Assembly: GCA_027488935.1 (NCBI GenBank)
Contig: JAIYAP010000054.1
Location: 99,285 to 163,284, forward strand
Source of the DNA: Saprospiraceae bacterium
GTDB taxonomy: Bacteria > Bacteroidota > Bacteroidia > Chitinophagales > Saprospiraceae
Length of the DNA: 64,000 bases
Direction: 5' to 3'
The notes under the pieces were generated by a model, which was not told the origin of the DNA, ran no database searches, and saw only the letters and a program-made list of their open reading frames with translations. Shown piece by piece: positions 30,824-39,706 of the stretch. Positions within the stretch are counted from its first letter, which is position 1, and each line of letters begins with the position of its first letter. A program made the translations under genes and the position numbers.

Positions 30824-31981
30824 ATGCAATCAGTTATTGCACGCCCTTTGCTCTTGTTGAGCCTTTTGATCCTCCCTTTTTTAGGTTGCAAAAAAGACGA
30901 GGATGATACAAATGCCGCTCGAAAGGCTGTGTTACAAAACTACGCGAACATCGTTTTAGCCAATTATGAGGACAGTTACGATGCCGCCAAAATATTAAAA
31001 GACAAGATTGATCTGTTTGTAGCCAACCCGACTGCGCAGGGCTTTGCCGATTGCAAGCAGGCCTGGCTCAATGCCCGCAATCCTTATGGCCAATCGGAAG
31101 CCTTCCGGTTTTACGGTGGCCCCATTGACGCGCAAGATGGTCCGGAAGGGCTGATTAATGCCTGGCCGATGGATGAAAACTTTATTGATTACGTGGAAGG
31201 TATCCCAACGGCGGGATTGATCAATAACACGGCGCAATACCCGACCATTACGCAACAAGTACTGGCGGACTTGAACGAAAGCATTTCGGAAGAATCCATT
31301 TTTACGGGCTACCACGCCATTGAGTTTTTGCTTTGGGGGCAGGATTTGAGCACGAGCGGCCCTGGAAATCGTCCGTACACCGATTTTGTGACGGGTGCTG
31401 GCAGTACCGCTTCGAATCAGGCGCGCCGTGGGTTGTACTTACAAGCAGTGGCTGGATTGTTGCTGGAAAATTTGGCCAGCGTGCGGGATGCCTGGCAGCC
31501 TGGCAGCAACTACCGCAAAGATTTTCTGGAAAACACGGCAACCGATGTGGCGTTAGGGCGCTTGTTTACTTCCTTGGGGGAGTTGAGCAAAGGCGAACTG
31601 GCGGGCGAGCGGATGTTTGTTGCGCTGGATACCAAAGATCAGGAAAATGAACACTCCTGTTTTTCGGATAACACCCTGGCGGATATTAAAATGAACTTTT
31701 TAGGGATAAAAAACGTGTATTTGGGCACTTATACGCGGACCAATGGCAGCGTGGTGTCTGGACCAAGTTTGGCATCGCTGGCAGAAACTACGGACAAAAC
31801 CAAGAATGATTTGGTGAAAGCCACCTTAACTGAAACGGAACAGCTCATTGATGCCATCCCGGGGCCGTTTGACCAAACCATCTTGAACAATCCGAATGCG
31901 GTGTTGCCTGCCATCACTAGTTTGCGCAGTTTAAGTGATCGTTTTGCGGATGTGGGATTCGCGTTGGGCGCTAAATTTTAA
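30824..31981 (+). CDS. Imelysin (M75) family lipoprotein, second copy
   Basis: The 385-residue lipoprotein (lipobox FLGC followed by KKDEDD) retains the full imelysin landmarks: WLNARNPYGQSEAFRFYGGP, and the GxHxxE motif as GYHAIEFLLWGQDLS. A long C-terminal helical half contains ERMFVALDTKDQENEHSCF. It is only distantly similar to the first copy and keeps the motif that copy lost. Its stop codon overlaps the next ATG (TAATG), so it is translationally linked to the di-heme oxidoreductase. Confidence 0.93.
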   Translation: MQSVIARPLLLLSLLILPFLGCKKDEDDTNAARKAVLQNYANIVLANYEDSYDAAKILKDKIDLFVANPTAQGFADCKQAWLNARNPYGQSEAFRFYGGPIDAQDGPEGLINAWPMDENFIDYVEGIPTAGLINNTAQYPTITQQVLADLNESISEESIFTGYHAIEFLLWGQDLSTSGPGNRPYTDFVTGAGSTASNQARRGLYLQAVAGLLLENLASVRDAWQPGSNYRKDFLENTATDVALGRLFTSLGELSKGELAGERMFVALDTKDQENEHSCFSDNTLADIKMNFLGIKNVYLGTYTRTNGSVVSGPSLASLAETTDKTKNDLVKATLTETEQLIDAIPGPFDQTILNNPNAVLPAITSLRSLSDRFADVGFALGAKF

Positions 31982-33396
31982 TGCTATTTACCATGAAATA
32001 TCCTTTTTTCAACTTGTTTTTGTGCGCGTGCCTGCTGTTTGGGTCGTGCTATGAAAAAGATAACATACCTGTTGCAACCGCCACCGATGCAGAGGAATTT
32101 TCGGGCGGCGCTAACGGCACCACCTTCGACTTTTCCGAAAATGCATTTGGCGTGTCTGTTAAGGGCTTGAACGGTGCGGAGGAGGGTTATTTTGTAACGG
32201 GGAATTCTTTTTTTCGGACTAACTGGGTATCTGCGCCGAGTTCGGTTCAGTCGATTGACGGCTTGGGACCCGTGATGAATGCCTTATCATGCGGCAGTTG
32301 TCATTTCAAGGACGGTCGCGCCAAACCACCGGGCAGTGCGGATGAAGCGTTGAATGGCTTGTTATTTCGGTTGAGTGTGCCGGGTATGGATGTGCATGGC
32401 GGTCCGCTGCCGGAGCCCAATTATGGCGGGCAATTACAAGACAAAGCCATACAGCAAGTACTTCCCGAAGCGAAAGTGCGGGTTACATACACTCTGGTTG
32501 ACGGTAAATTTACGGATGGCACCTACAGTTTGCGCAATCCGGTGTACACCTTTGAAGCCCTAAATTATGGCCCGATGGCGGCCGGCTGGATGTTTTCGCC
32601 ACGTATTGCCCCGCAAATGCCTGGTTTGGGCTTGTTGGAAGTGGTATCTGAAACAGACATTTTGGCCTGGGCTGATGAAAATGATGCCAATGGGGATGGT
32701 ATTTCTGGTCGTCCCAATTATGTTTGGGATGCAACGTCGCAGCAAAGTCGGCTGGGGCGTTTTGGCTGGAAGGCCAACCAACCCTCCTTGTTGCAGCAAA
32801 CGGCGGGCGCTTTTAATGGGGATATCGGGATTACCACCAATTTGTTTCCGGACGATCATTTGACCGCCGTGCAACAATTGGCCTATGCGAATATCCCGAA
32901 TGGTGGCAATCCGGAGTTGGAAGATGCCACCCTTTTGAAAGTAGTTTCCTACATGCAAAGTTTGTCGGTCCCGGCGCGGCGCAACCACCAGGATGCCACC
33001 GTTTTACGGGGAAAATGGCTGTTTTCGGAGTTAAAATGCGCCAATTGCCATCGTCCGGAAATGCAAACGGGCACAACGGGTGCCATTGCAGCCTTGCAAA
33101 ACCAGCGCATTTTTCCTTACACCGACTTGCTTTTGCACGATATGGGGCCAGAATTGGCGGATAATCGTCCGGATTACCTTGCCAGTGGCAGCGAGTGGCG
33201 CACCCCACCGCTTTGGGGTTTGGGTTTGATTAAAACCGTTAATGACCACACCTTTCTCCTGCACGACGGGCGGGCGCGCAATGCGGAAGAGGCCATTTTG
33301 TGGCATGGAGGCGAGGGTGCTTCATCGCGCGATCAGTACAGGCAATTGGGTGCCGATGATCGGGCTGCATTGCTTCAATTTTTGGATAGTTTATAA
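31981..33396 (+). CDS. Di-heme oxidoreductase (DUF1111, putative thiol oxidoreductase), lipoprotein
   Basis: The 471-residue protein has a lipoprotein signal (FNLFLCACLLFGSC) and two c-type heme motifs: CGSCH at residues 104-108 and CANCH at 353-357. The family also shows GPVMNALSCGSCHFKDGRA, FGWKANQPSLLQQTAGAFNG and the C-terminal RTPPLWGLGLIKTVN, HDGRARNAEEAILWHGGEA-type block. DHOR proteins resemble MauG/CcpA di-heme enzymes and occur next to imelysins in many iron-regulated operons. The start at 31981 overlaps the previous stop; 31993 is an alternative. It probably oxidises or reduces something at the outer face of the cell, perhaps iron. Confidence 0.93.
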   Translation: MLFTMKYPFFNLFLCACLLFGSCYEKDNIPVATATDAEEFSGGANGTTFDFSENAFGVSVKGLNGAEEGYFVTGNSFFRTNWVSAPSSVQSIDGLGPVMNALSCGSCHFKDGRAKPPGSADEALNGLLFRLSVPGMDVHGGPLPEPNYGGQLQDKAIQQVLPEAKVRVTYTLVDGKFTDGTYSLRNPVYTFEALNYGPMAAGWMFSPRIAPQMPGLGLLEVVSETDILAWADENDANGDGISGRPNYVWDATSQQSRLGRFGWKANQPSLLQQTAGAFNGDIGITTNLFPDDHLTAVQQLAYANIPNGGNPELEDATLLKVVSYMQSLSVPARRNHQDATVLRGKWLFSELKCANCHRPEMQTGTTGAIAALQNQRIFPYTDLLLHDMGPELADNRPDYLASGSEWRTPPLWGLGLIKTVNDHTFLLHDGRARNAEEAILWHGGEGASSRDQYRQLGADDRAALLQFLDSL

Positions 33397-33404
33397 AACT
33401 GGCA

Positions 33405-34775
33405 ATGCAACAAATAGCAACTGATATCGCCCTAAAACCGCGTTTTCCCCTTAAAAACTGGTTGCATGCCCCTGTTTCGGCGGCACCTTTGGCGGTATTT
33501 CGGATGGTATTTGGGTTGTTGATGTTGGGCAGCACCTTGCGTTTTTGGGCATTTGGGTGGATTGAAGACCACTATCTTGAAAGCAAAGTACAGTTTAAAT
33601 ATTTTGGGTTTGAATGGGTGACTTTATTGTCGCCCGCAGGCATGTACGCCTTGCATGTGGGCATGATCCTGGGTGCTTTGGGGATTTTATTGGGTTGGTA
33701 TTATCGCTGGAGTGCGGCCTTGTTTTTTGTGTGTTTTACGTATACCGAGCTCATTGATTTGACCTATTACCTCAACCACTATTATTTTGTGAGTTGGGTA
33801 GCGTTGATGTTGATTTTTGTGCCTGCACATCGTTTGTTTTCGATCGATGCCTGGCGGAAACCGGGTATTTATGGCACCGAAACCGCGCGCTGGAGCATTT
33901 TGATTTTTCAATTTTTATTGGGCACCGTGTATGTTTTTGCGGGTTTGGCCAAAATAAACTACACCTGGCTGATCGATGCCCTGCCCTTGCGGATTTGGTT
34001 GCCGGCAGCCGATGCCATCCCGGTGCTTGGGCCCCTATTTGCTTGGCATTATTTGCCCTGGGTATTTAGTTGGGCGGGCATGTTGTACGATTGCACCATC
34101 GTGGGCTGGCTTTCGTGGTCGCGCACACGGGTATGGGCGTACGCGACCGTGGTTCTTTTTCACACGATTACCGGTATTTTGTTTCAAATCGGGGTTTTTC
34201 CGGTGGTGATGATGGGGGCTACTTTGATTTTTTTCCCGGAAAAATTTCATCAGCGGGTGTTGGCTGTTTTAGGTAAAACATTGCCGATACGTCCAATAAA
34301 ATGGCTTGAAAGCCTTGTTTTTGAAGGAAATAAGCGGGTGCGCATGATTTTGTTGGGTATTTTTGCGTGTTTTCACCTTTGTTTTCCCTGGCGGTATTTA
34401 GCCTACCCGGGCAATTTGTTTTGGACCGAGGAAGGGTATCGTTTTTCGTGGCGGGTGATGCTGATGGAAAAGGCCGGCACCGCTTTATTTTATGTAAAAG
34501 ATGGCGTTACGGGTCGGGAAGGCGTGGTAGACAATCAGGCTTTTTTGTGCAACCACCAGGAAAAGCAGATGGCGATGCAGCCCGACATGATTGTACAATT
34601 TGCGCATTTTTTGAAAAAACATTACGAAGCGCAGGGCGTTCAGCAGGTAAAAGTGCGCGCAGAGGTGTATGTAACGCTGAATGCGCGTCCGAGTAAACTC
34701 CTGATCGACCCACAGTTGGATTTGACGACCGTACAAGACAGTTGGCGTCCAAAAACATGGATTTTACCTTATTAA
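33405..34775 (+). CDS. HTTM domain membrane protein (vitamin K-dependent gamma-carboxylase-like)
   Basis: The 456-residue protein has many membrane helices (for example LGALGILLGWYYRWSAALFF, WSILIFQFLLGTVYVFAGL) and the HTTM pattern of gamma-carboxylase relatives: LAVFRMVFGLLMLGSTLRFW, YLNHYYFVSWVALML and FAGLAKINYTWL. Its C-terminus has RYLAYPGNLFWTEEGYRFSW and RVMLMEKAGTALFYVKD. In animals the family carboxylates glutamate using vitamin K; bacterial roles are mostly unknown. It lies 9 nt after the di-heme gene and overlaps or abuts the TonB receptor gene, so it belongs to the same operon. Confidence 0.88.
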   Translation: MQQIATDIALKPRFPLKNWLHAPVSAAPLAVFRMVFGLLMLGSTLRFWAFGWIEDHYLESKVQFKYFGFEWVTLLSPAGMYALHVGMILGALGILLGWYYRWSAALFFVCFTYTELIDLTYYLNHYYFVSWVALMLIFVPAHRLFSIDAWRKPGIYGTETARWSILIFQFLLGTVYVFAGLAKINYTWLIDALPLRIWLPAADAIPVLGPLFAWHYLPWVFSWAGMLYDCTIVGWLSWSRTRVWAYATVVLFHTITGILFQIGVFPVVMMGATLIFFPEKFHQRVLAVLGKTLPIRPIKWLESLVFEGNKRVRMILLGIFACFHLCFPWRYLAYPGNLFWTEEGYRFSWRVMLMEKAGTALFYVKDGVTGREGVVDNQAFLCNHQEKQMAMQPDMIVQFAHFLKKHYEAQGVQQVKVRAEVYVTLNARPSKLLIDPQLDLTTVQDSWRPKTWILPY

Positions 34776-34783
34776 ATGGTCTT

Positions 34784-37009
34784 ATGTGTAAACAGCAAGC
34801 AAACAAGGCAATCATTGCGCTTTTTTGGACCACCCTTCCCTTTTGCGTGTATGCGCAACCGGGTTTGGGCGACAGTACGCGTCAGCAGCAATTGCGGGAG
34901 GTAACGATTCAGCAAAAAGACGGCAACACGATGGGAATGTCGCGCTTGCGGGCGGTGGAAGGCATGGCCATTTATGAGGGTAAAAAAAGCGAAGTGGTGC
35001 GGTTGGATGGGATTACGGCCAATCTATCGACCAACAATGCACGGCAGGTTTTTGCGCGGGTGGCGGGCCTGAACATTTGGGAAAGCGACGGGGCCGGGCT
35101 GCAATTGGGCATTGGCGGTCGCGGGTTGAGTCCGAACCGCACCAGCAATTTCAATACCCGCCAGAACGGCTACGACATGAGTGCCGATGCGTTGGGCTAC
35201 CCGGAAAGTTACTATACCCCGCCGACAGAGGCACTTTCGCGCATTGAAGTGGTGCGCGGTGCTGCTTCGTTGCAATATGGCACCCAGTTTGGTGGCATGC
35301 TCAATTTTGTGACGCGGCAGCCGGGGGGAGATCGGGCGTTTCAGTATGTGGGGCGGCAATCGGTGGGTTCTTACGGATTTATCAATACGTTTAACAGCAT
35401 TCGCGGTAATGTGGGGGGTGGAAAAATGGCCTATTATGCTTATTTTCAGCATAAACAAGGCGCTGGCTGGCGGCCAAATTCGGATTTTGGACTGAATAAC
35501 GGCTTTGTTGATTTGCATGTTCAATTGACGCAAAAACTCAGCTTGGATGTAGAAATTACCAAAATGGGCTACCTGGCGCAGCAGTCGGGCGGGCTTACGG
35601 ATACCCAGTTTGAACAGGATGCCCGCCAATCGAATCGGGCGCGCAACTGGTTTCGGGTACAGTGGAATATGGGGCTGGTGGGTTTAGAGTATACCTTGAA
35701 TGATCGCACCAAAATCAGTAGTCGGACCTTTGGATTATCGGCCCGCCGCGATGCATTGGGCAACCTCTCCCCTGCCAACAACGTGGATTTTGGCGGCAAT
35801 CGCGATTTGATCAGCGGCACATTTAACAATATCGGCAACGAAACGCGGCTTTTGCATCGGTATGCCTGGGGCGCGCTTGAAAACACCCTCGTGTTGGGCA
35901 CGCGCATGTACCAGGGGCGTTCGACGGCACGCCAGGGCGAGGCCGATGCGGGCAGCGACGCCAATTTTGCTTTTTTGAACCCCAACAATGTGGAACGCTC
36001 CGATTATTTATTTCCCAATTATAACAATGCGGTGTTTGCGGAAAACATTTTTTGGGTGTCGCCTAAGTTTACGGTAACGCCGGGCATTCGGTTTGAGCAG
36101 ATTCGGACCTATGCGGCGGGGTATTATCAGCAGCGGGTATTTGATTTTGCGGGCAATTTGATTTCAGAAACCCGGAATACCGAGTCGCTGGCGCGCAAAC
36201 GGGCTTTTGTGTTGATGGGGCTGGGTTTGAGTTACAAACCCAATGCGCGGCTGGAGGTGTATGGCAATTTTTCTCAAAATTATCGGGCCATCAATTTTAC
36301 CGATTTGCGGATCGAGAACCCGAATGGTAAAGTAGATCCGAACATCGGCGATGAGCGGGGTTATACGGCTGATTTGGGCATACGAACCCGGGCCAGCAAG
36401 TGGTTTTATGCCGATGTGACGGCGTTTTACTTGGCTTACCGCGACCGCATTGGCTTGTTGTTGCGGGCCGATCAGCCACCTTTATACAATGATTATCGCT
36501 TGCGGACGAATATATCGGATGCGCGAAATATGGGCGTAGAGGCCTTTGCCGAGGCTAATTTTTGGCATTTTATTGCGCCTAAAGACACGTCGGTGCGGCT
36601 TGCGTTGTTTGTCAACACAGCCTTTATTGATGCGCGGTATATCAACACAGATGAACCCAGCATTCGCAACCGCCGGGTAGAATTTGTGGCGCCGATTACG
36701 TTGCGCTTGGGCTTGAGTTTTGCGCGGGGGCCATTCCGGGCGAGCGCGAACTGGGCGTTTACGTCCGAGCAATTTACGGATGCGACCAATGCGCGGCGCA
36801 CGGCATCGGGGGTGAACGGGATTATTCCGGCTTATGCGGTGGCGGATGTGTCGTGTAGTTATCGCTGGCGGTTTTTGAGTTTGGAATTGAGTTGTAACAA
36901 TATTATGGATCGGCGGTATTTTACGCGGCGTGCGGAGGCTTATCCGGGGCCTGGGATTATACCTTCGGATGGTCGGGCGGGGTATTTGACGGTGGAGGTT
37001 CGGTTTTAG
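34784..37009 (+). CDS. TonB-dependent receptor, FecA-like
   Basis: With ATG 34784 the product is 741 residues with a signal peptide (IIALFWTTLPFCVYAQ), a plug domain (about 60-190: ARQVFARVAGLNIWESDG, IEVVRGAASLQYGTQFGGML, VTRQPGG) and an outer-membrane barrel that ends in a terminal Phe strand (GYLTVEVRF). An upstream ATG at 34742 overlaps the HTTM gene by 34 nt, so it is less likely. FecA-like receptors import ferric chelates. The neighbours (imelysins, di-heme protein) point the same way, so ferric iron or an iron chelate is the likely cargo. It is the last gene of the cluster. Confidence 0.85.
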   Translation: MCKQQANKAIIALFWTTLPFCVYAQPGLGDSTRQQQLREVTIQQKDGNTMGMSRLRAVEGMAIYEGKKSEVVRLDGITANLSTNNARQVFARVAGLNIWESDGAGLQLGIGGRGLSPNRTSNFNTRQNGYDMSADALGYPESYYTPPTEALSRIEVVRGAASLQYGTQFGGMLNFVTRQPGGDRAFQYVGRQSVGSYGFINTFNSIRGNVGGGKMAYYAYFQHKQGAGWRPNSDFGLNNGFVDLHVQLTQKLSLDVEITKMGYLAQQSGGLTDTQFEQDARQSNRARNWFRVQWNMGLVGLEYTLNDRTKISSRTFGLSARRDALGNLSPANNVDFGGNRDLISGTFNNIGNETRLLHRYAWGALENTLVLGTRMYQGRSTARQGEADAGSDANFAFLNPNNVERSDYLFPNYNNAVFAENIFWVSPKFTVTPGIRFEQIRTYAAGYYQQRVFDFAGNLISETRNTESLARKRAFVLMGLGLSYKPNARLEVYGNFSQNYRAINFTDLRIENPNGKVDPNIGDERGYTADLGIRTRASKWFYADVTAFYLAYRDRIGLLLRADQPPLYNDYRLRTNISDARNMGVEAFAEANFWHFIAPKDTSVRLALFVNTAFIDARYINTDEPSIRNRRVEFVAPITLRLGLSFARGPFRASANWAFTSEQFTDATNARRTASGVNGIIPAYAVADVSCSYRWRFLSLELSCNNIMDRRYFTRRAEAYPGPGIIPSDGRAGYLTVEVRF

Positions 37010-37013
37010 GGGG

Positions 37014-37034
37014 TGCTTGGGTGGAACTTGGCAT
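37014..37034 (+). repeat. Decayed half-unit of the double-hairpin repeat
   Basis: CTTGGGTGGAACTTGG resembles the first hairpin with substitutions in both arms. It lies just before the intact copy C and after the receptor stop codon. Confidence 0.4.
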
Positions 37035-37045
37035 GGGAAGTGCCG

Positions 37046-37094
37046 CCGGGTGGAACCCGGGGGATGGGCACGCTAGGCAGAACCTAGCGCGAGC
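37046..37094 (+). repeat. Double-hairpin repeat, copy C
   Basis: CCGGGT-GGA-ACCCGG and CTAGGC-AGA-ACCTAG, 12 nt apart, then CGCGAGC. The outer pairs of the second stem are changed on both sides relative to copies A and B (CTGGG/CCCAG becomes CTAGG/CCTAG), so pairing is kept. Confidence 0.9.
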
Positions 37095-37156
37095 GGGAGG
37101 CACTTAATTACGTTAAATAAATCTGATCCGTTGATTAAAATAATTAGACAAAACTC

Positions 37157-37390
37157 GTGATACTATTACAAGCAATGATGGCTTTGCCTTTTGTATTATT
37201 AGCACTTCTGATAATACTTTTTGTATTGTCATTTGTGATTGTCATTATATTTAATTTAGTTCAACCAAAAATATTTCCTAATAATCCAAAGTATATTGCT
37301 TGGTATTGGACAATAATTTTGCCAATTTTAATTATATCTGTTTTAATAGCATATATAATTACACATGATGATACATTTAAGATAACTTAA
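37157..37390 (+). CDS. Small two-helix membrane protein of unknown function
   Basis: The 77-residue frame (ATGs at 37175 and 37178 also possible) has two membrane helices, FVLLALLIILFVLSFVIVII and YWTIILPILIISVLIAYII, joined by a loop with PKIFPNNPKYIAW. No family is recognised. Base use is AT-rich, like the other accessory genes here. No clear promoter box was seen before it. Confidence 0.45.
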   Translation: MILLQAMMALPFVLLALLIILFVLSFVIVIIFNLVQPKIFPNNPKYIAWYWTIILPILIISVLIAYIITHDDTFKIT

Positions 37391-37473
37391 AAAAAACGGG
37401 TATAAAATGGGTTTGGCAAAATTGAGGCTTTTGTGCACGGCTGAACATTTATACATTATGTTAGATTTTGTAC

Positions 37474-37481
37474 TAAATTTG
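37474..37481 (+). promoter_or_regulatory. -7 box TAAATTTG upstream of the 37554 gene
   Basis: TAAATTTG lies 72 nt before the ATG at 37554; no clear -33 partner is seen. Confidence 0.4.
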
Positions 37482-37553
37482 AACGTTGGTACTTTCTAAA
37501 CCCCAGATCCCCAAGCCCCAAAACGTTGAAAATAATTTAAAAAAACCTCACAA

Positions 37554-38246
37554 ATGGGAAACTTTTTAGCGCTTTCATCAATAATTGGTAAAACAAAAAA
37601 CGAAGTCGTTAACAGTCTGACAAACTATGCAAATTCAGTTTGTGGTGGGCTACAACAAGAAAGTACCATCAACTCAGAAACAGACAACTGCTGCATCATT
37701 GACGAAGAAAATGGTAATGTTAGTATTTTATATCCAAATGGCTATGTAGAATGGGACGACAGTTCATCTTATATTTCAAAAGAACTAAATGCGACAGTAT
37801 TCTCATTTCATATCCACGATGGAGATTTGTGGATGTATATTTTGTATAACAATGGACAAGTCGTTGACCAGTTTAACCCAGTTCCAGATTATTGGGACGA
37901 AAACATTTCAAACGAAGAAATCGAAAGTTGGAAAGGCAATGCAAACATTCTTGCCCAATATTCAATAAACATCAACAAAGCCGACATTGAAAAATATTTA
38001 GTACGATGGGACTTGGAAAGTGAAAATTTAGAAAAGGCTTACCCAACAGATGAATTTGAGCAAGGTGAATGGCAGTTAATAGACTTTATGAACAAACTCA
38101 AATTGCCTTATCCTCTTGATGATAATGGTAATCCAAAAGGTTTGACATTTAAACTTTGGACAAAGCAACTCAAACTTGAAACAGTACAAACTAAAAGTAG
38201 TATGACAGAAACTAAGCGTGAAAAACCTTGGTGGAAGTTTTGGTAG
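37554..38246 (+). CDS. Cytoplasmic protein of unknown function with C-terminal WWKFW motif
   Basis: The 230-residue protein has no signal or membrane helix. It is rich in acidic residues and aromatic strands (ENGNVSILYPNGYVEWDD, FSFHIHDGDLWMYILYNNGQ), and could be related to immunity-type or SMI1-like folds, but I do not recognise a family. The last residues are REKPWWKFW. The next gene, unrelated in its body, ends in DKRWWEFWK, so the tail seems to be a shared module. It lies among double-hairpin repeats. Confidence 0.6.
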   Translation: MGNFLALSSIIGKTKNEVVNSLTNYANSVCGGLQQESTINSETDNCCIIDEENGNVSILYPNGYVEWDDSSSYISKELNATVFSFHIHDGDLWMYILYNNGQVVDQFNPVPDYWDENISNEEIESWKGNANILAQYSININKADIEKYLVRWDLESENLEKAYPTDEFEQGEWQLIDFMNKLKLPYPLDDNGNPKGLTFKLWTKQLKLETVQTKSSMTETKREKPWWKFW

Positions 38247-38296
38247 TATTTTTGCCTCCGGGGATGTAAAGCTTCTTACAACATTAGGTTTAGTGG

Positions 38297-38322
38297 CATG
38301 TTAGATAGAACCTGGCGCGAGC
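38297..38322 (+). repeat. Decayed double-hairpin repeat unit, copy D
   Basis: TTAGAT-AGA-ACCTGG followed by CGCGAGC matches the second hairpin plus tail. Two arm positions now form G-U pairs and one is broken, and the first hairpin is unrecognisable. Confidence 0.6.
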
Positions 38323-38362
38323 GGGGAGTTGGGCTTTTATTGAACTTTAGTTATAAATTGAA

Positions 38363-39115
38363 GTGTTGGATTATAAAGCCCGCTTGAACGAAAAGCCCGA
38401 AACTATTCTTGAGCATTTTCATATGACAACACTACCACAGTACATAAAAGAAAGGTTTTATAAGACAATCCAAGGCGTCTTTTCACTTTACGACTTTGAA
38501 CAGTGGTTGTATGCCAACAAGGAACTTGAAAATTTTTTAAATCAGGAAGACTATCTTGATCTGATTTCTCTGAATTTTAAGAAAAGTGGAGCAAAATATG
38601 AACTTTGGAACTTACTGAAAAAACATATTGACCTTGGCGAATTTGAAACTTACAAAATGCTTGAACTTCTCAATAAGGCAAAGCGTAAGACTAAGCGACT
38701 TCCTTATATTTTGATGGAATTTTACCACTTGTATTGCAAGGGCTATGACTTTCTTCAGGACCTTGGACTTGGAATTGGGCTTGAAGTTCAAGTACCAAGC
38801 CTAAAAAATACGACTGCTGAGGCTTGGGACGAACTCACCAGCGAGCAACAAAAAGAACTTTTGGACAGTTTTTCGCCAAAACTTGAGGAATGTATTGAGC
38901 AGGTGCTATTTTGGCTTGAAACAAGGAAAATTATTTTGACAGGTAAACAGGACGAAATTGGGCATTATGATTACGAAGATTTGCGAACAGAAGAAGAGTG
39001 CAGGTCAATACTTTGGGTAACGGTTTCGGAAGACAACGTGACCGGTTTTTCAGCAAGTAAGAACATACTTTTAGATAAGCCAACGGACAAGAGATGGTGG
39101 GAATTTTGGAAATGA
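38363..39115 (+). CDS. Protein of unknown function with C-terminal WWEFWK motif
   Basis: The 250-residue product (GTG start at 38363; ATG 38423 is an alternative that removes 20 residues) is helical, with YDFEQWLYANKELENFL, YLDLISLNFKKSGAKYELWN and a long amphipathic region. No membrane helix or signal was seen. The body resembles no family I can name, though the layout is reminiscent of immunity or DUF-type stress proteins. It ends in DKRWWEFWK, the same aromatic tail type as the preceding gene. Double-hairpin repeat copies flank it. Confidence 0.6.
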   Translation: MLDYKARLNEKPETILEHFHMTTLPQYIKERFYKTIQGVFSLYDFEQWLYANKELENFLNQEDYLDLISLNFKKSGAKYELWNLLKKHIDLGEFETYKMLELLNKAKRKTKRLPYILMEFYHLYCKGYDFLQDLGLGIGLEVQVPSLKNTTAEAWDELTSEQQKELLDSFSPKLEECIEQVLFWLETRKIILTGKQDEIGHYDYEDLRTEEECRSILWVTVSEDNVTGFSASKNILLDKPTDKRWWEFWK

Positions 39116-39173
39116 AAACATCGGGTGGACTAAGAAAAACGTCTTATAAAAGCAGTTTGGTAATCTGGTGCAG

Positions 39174-39222
39174 CCGGGTAGAACCCGGGGGATGGACACG
39201 CCAGGTAGAACCTGGCGCGAGC
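39174..39222 (+). repeat. Double-hairpin repeat, copy E
   Basis: CCGGGT-AGA-ACCCGG and CCAGGT-AGA-ACCTGG, then CGCGAGC. The second stem differs from A and B at two positions on each side, with pairing kept. It lies downstream of the 38363 gene in sense orientation. Confidence 0.9.
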
Positions 39223-39289
39223 GGGTTTGCTAAAACCTGCTACATTGCTTAGCCGAAAACCTTTACAGGGCATTTTAACTTGACCAACC

Positions 39290-39601
39290 ATGAATACAAA
39301 AACAAAACAAGGACAATTTGAGGTGATCGACAGTTTTGCGATTAGACGCAGAAATGAATTTTACCTAATTGGACAATTAAAGGAAGGAACTGTTCAAGAA
39401 AAATGGTTTATACACATACCATTCAATAAGTCGTTTTCAATGACCGTTAGGATTACCGCAATGGAGGACGTTGAAATTTCAAGCGATCAGCATGCATATA
39501 AACTACTCGTTGTAGCAGCGGACCATGAAACGATTGACTTACTGCTCGGACTAAAAATAGGAAGTGAATTCTTAGACATTACCATGGAAGGAGCGGATTG
39601 A
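39290..39601 (+). CDS. Small soluble protein of unknown function
   Basis: The 103-residue product has a beta-rich pattern (GQFEVIDSFAIRRRNEFYLI, MTVRITAMEDVEISSDQHAY) resembling a small beta-barrel like the EF-Tu domain 2 type, but I cannot name a family. No signal or membrane helix. It precedes the Crp/Fnr regulator gene by 105 bp. Conservation elsewhere was not testable. Confidence 0.5.
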   Translation: MNTKTKQGQFEVIDSFAIRRRNEFYLIGQLKEGTVQEKWFIHIPFNKSFSMTVRITAMEDVEISSDQHAYKLLVVAADHETIDLLLGLKIGSEFLDITMEGAD

Positions 39602-39706
39602 GGCGGAGACCATGGCGCATGGAAACTGATCCGCACTCAAAATCCGCCAAATTACCGCATCGATCACAAAAATAAATGCTCGTCAAAAAAGCAAGCTAAT
39701 CATCCA

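Noticed and set aside
32567..32863. Alternative-frame and antisense frames within the di-heme oxidoreductase gene
   Set aside because: The frame with the two CxxCH motifs is clearly coding; the others lack any pattern.
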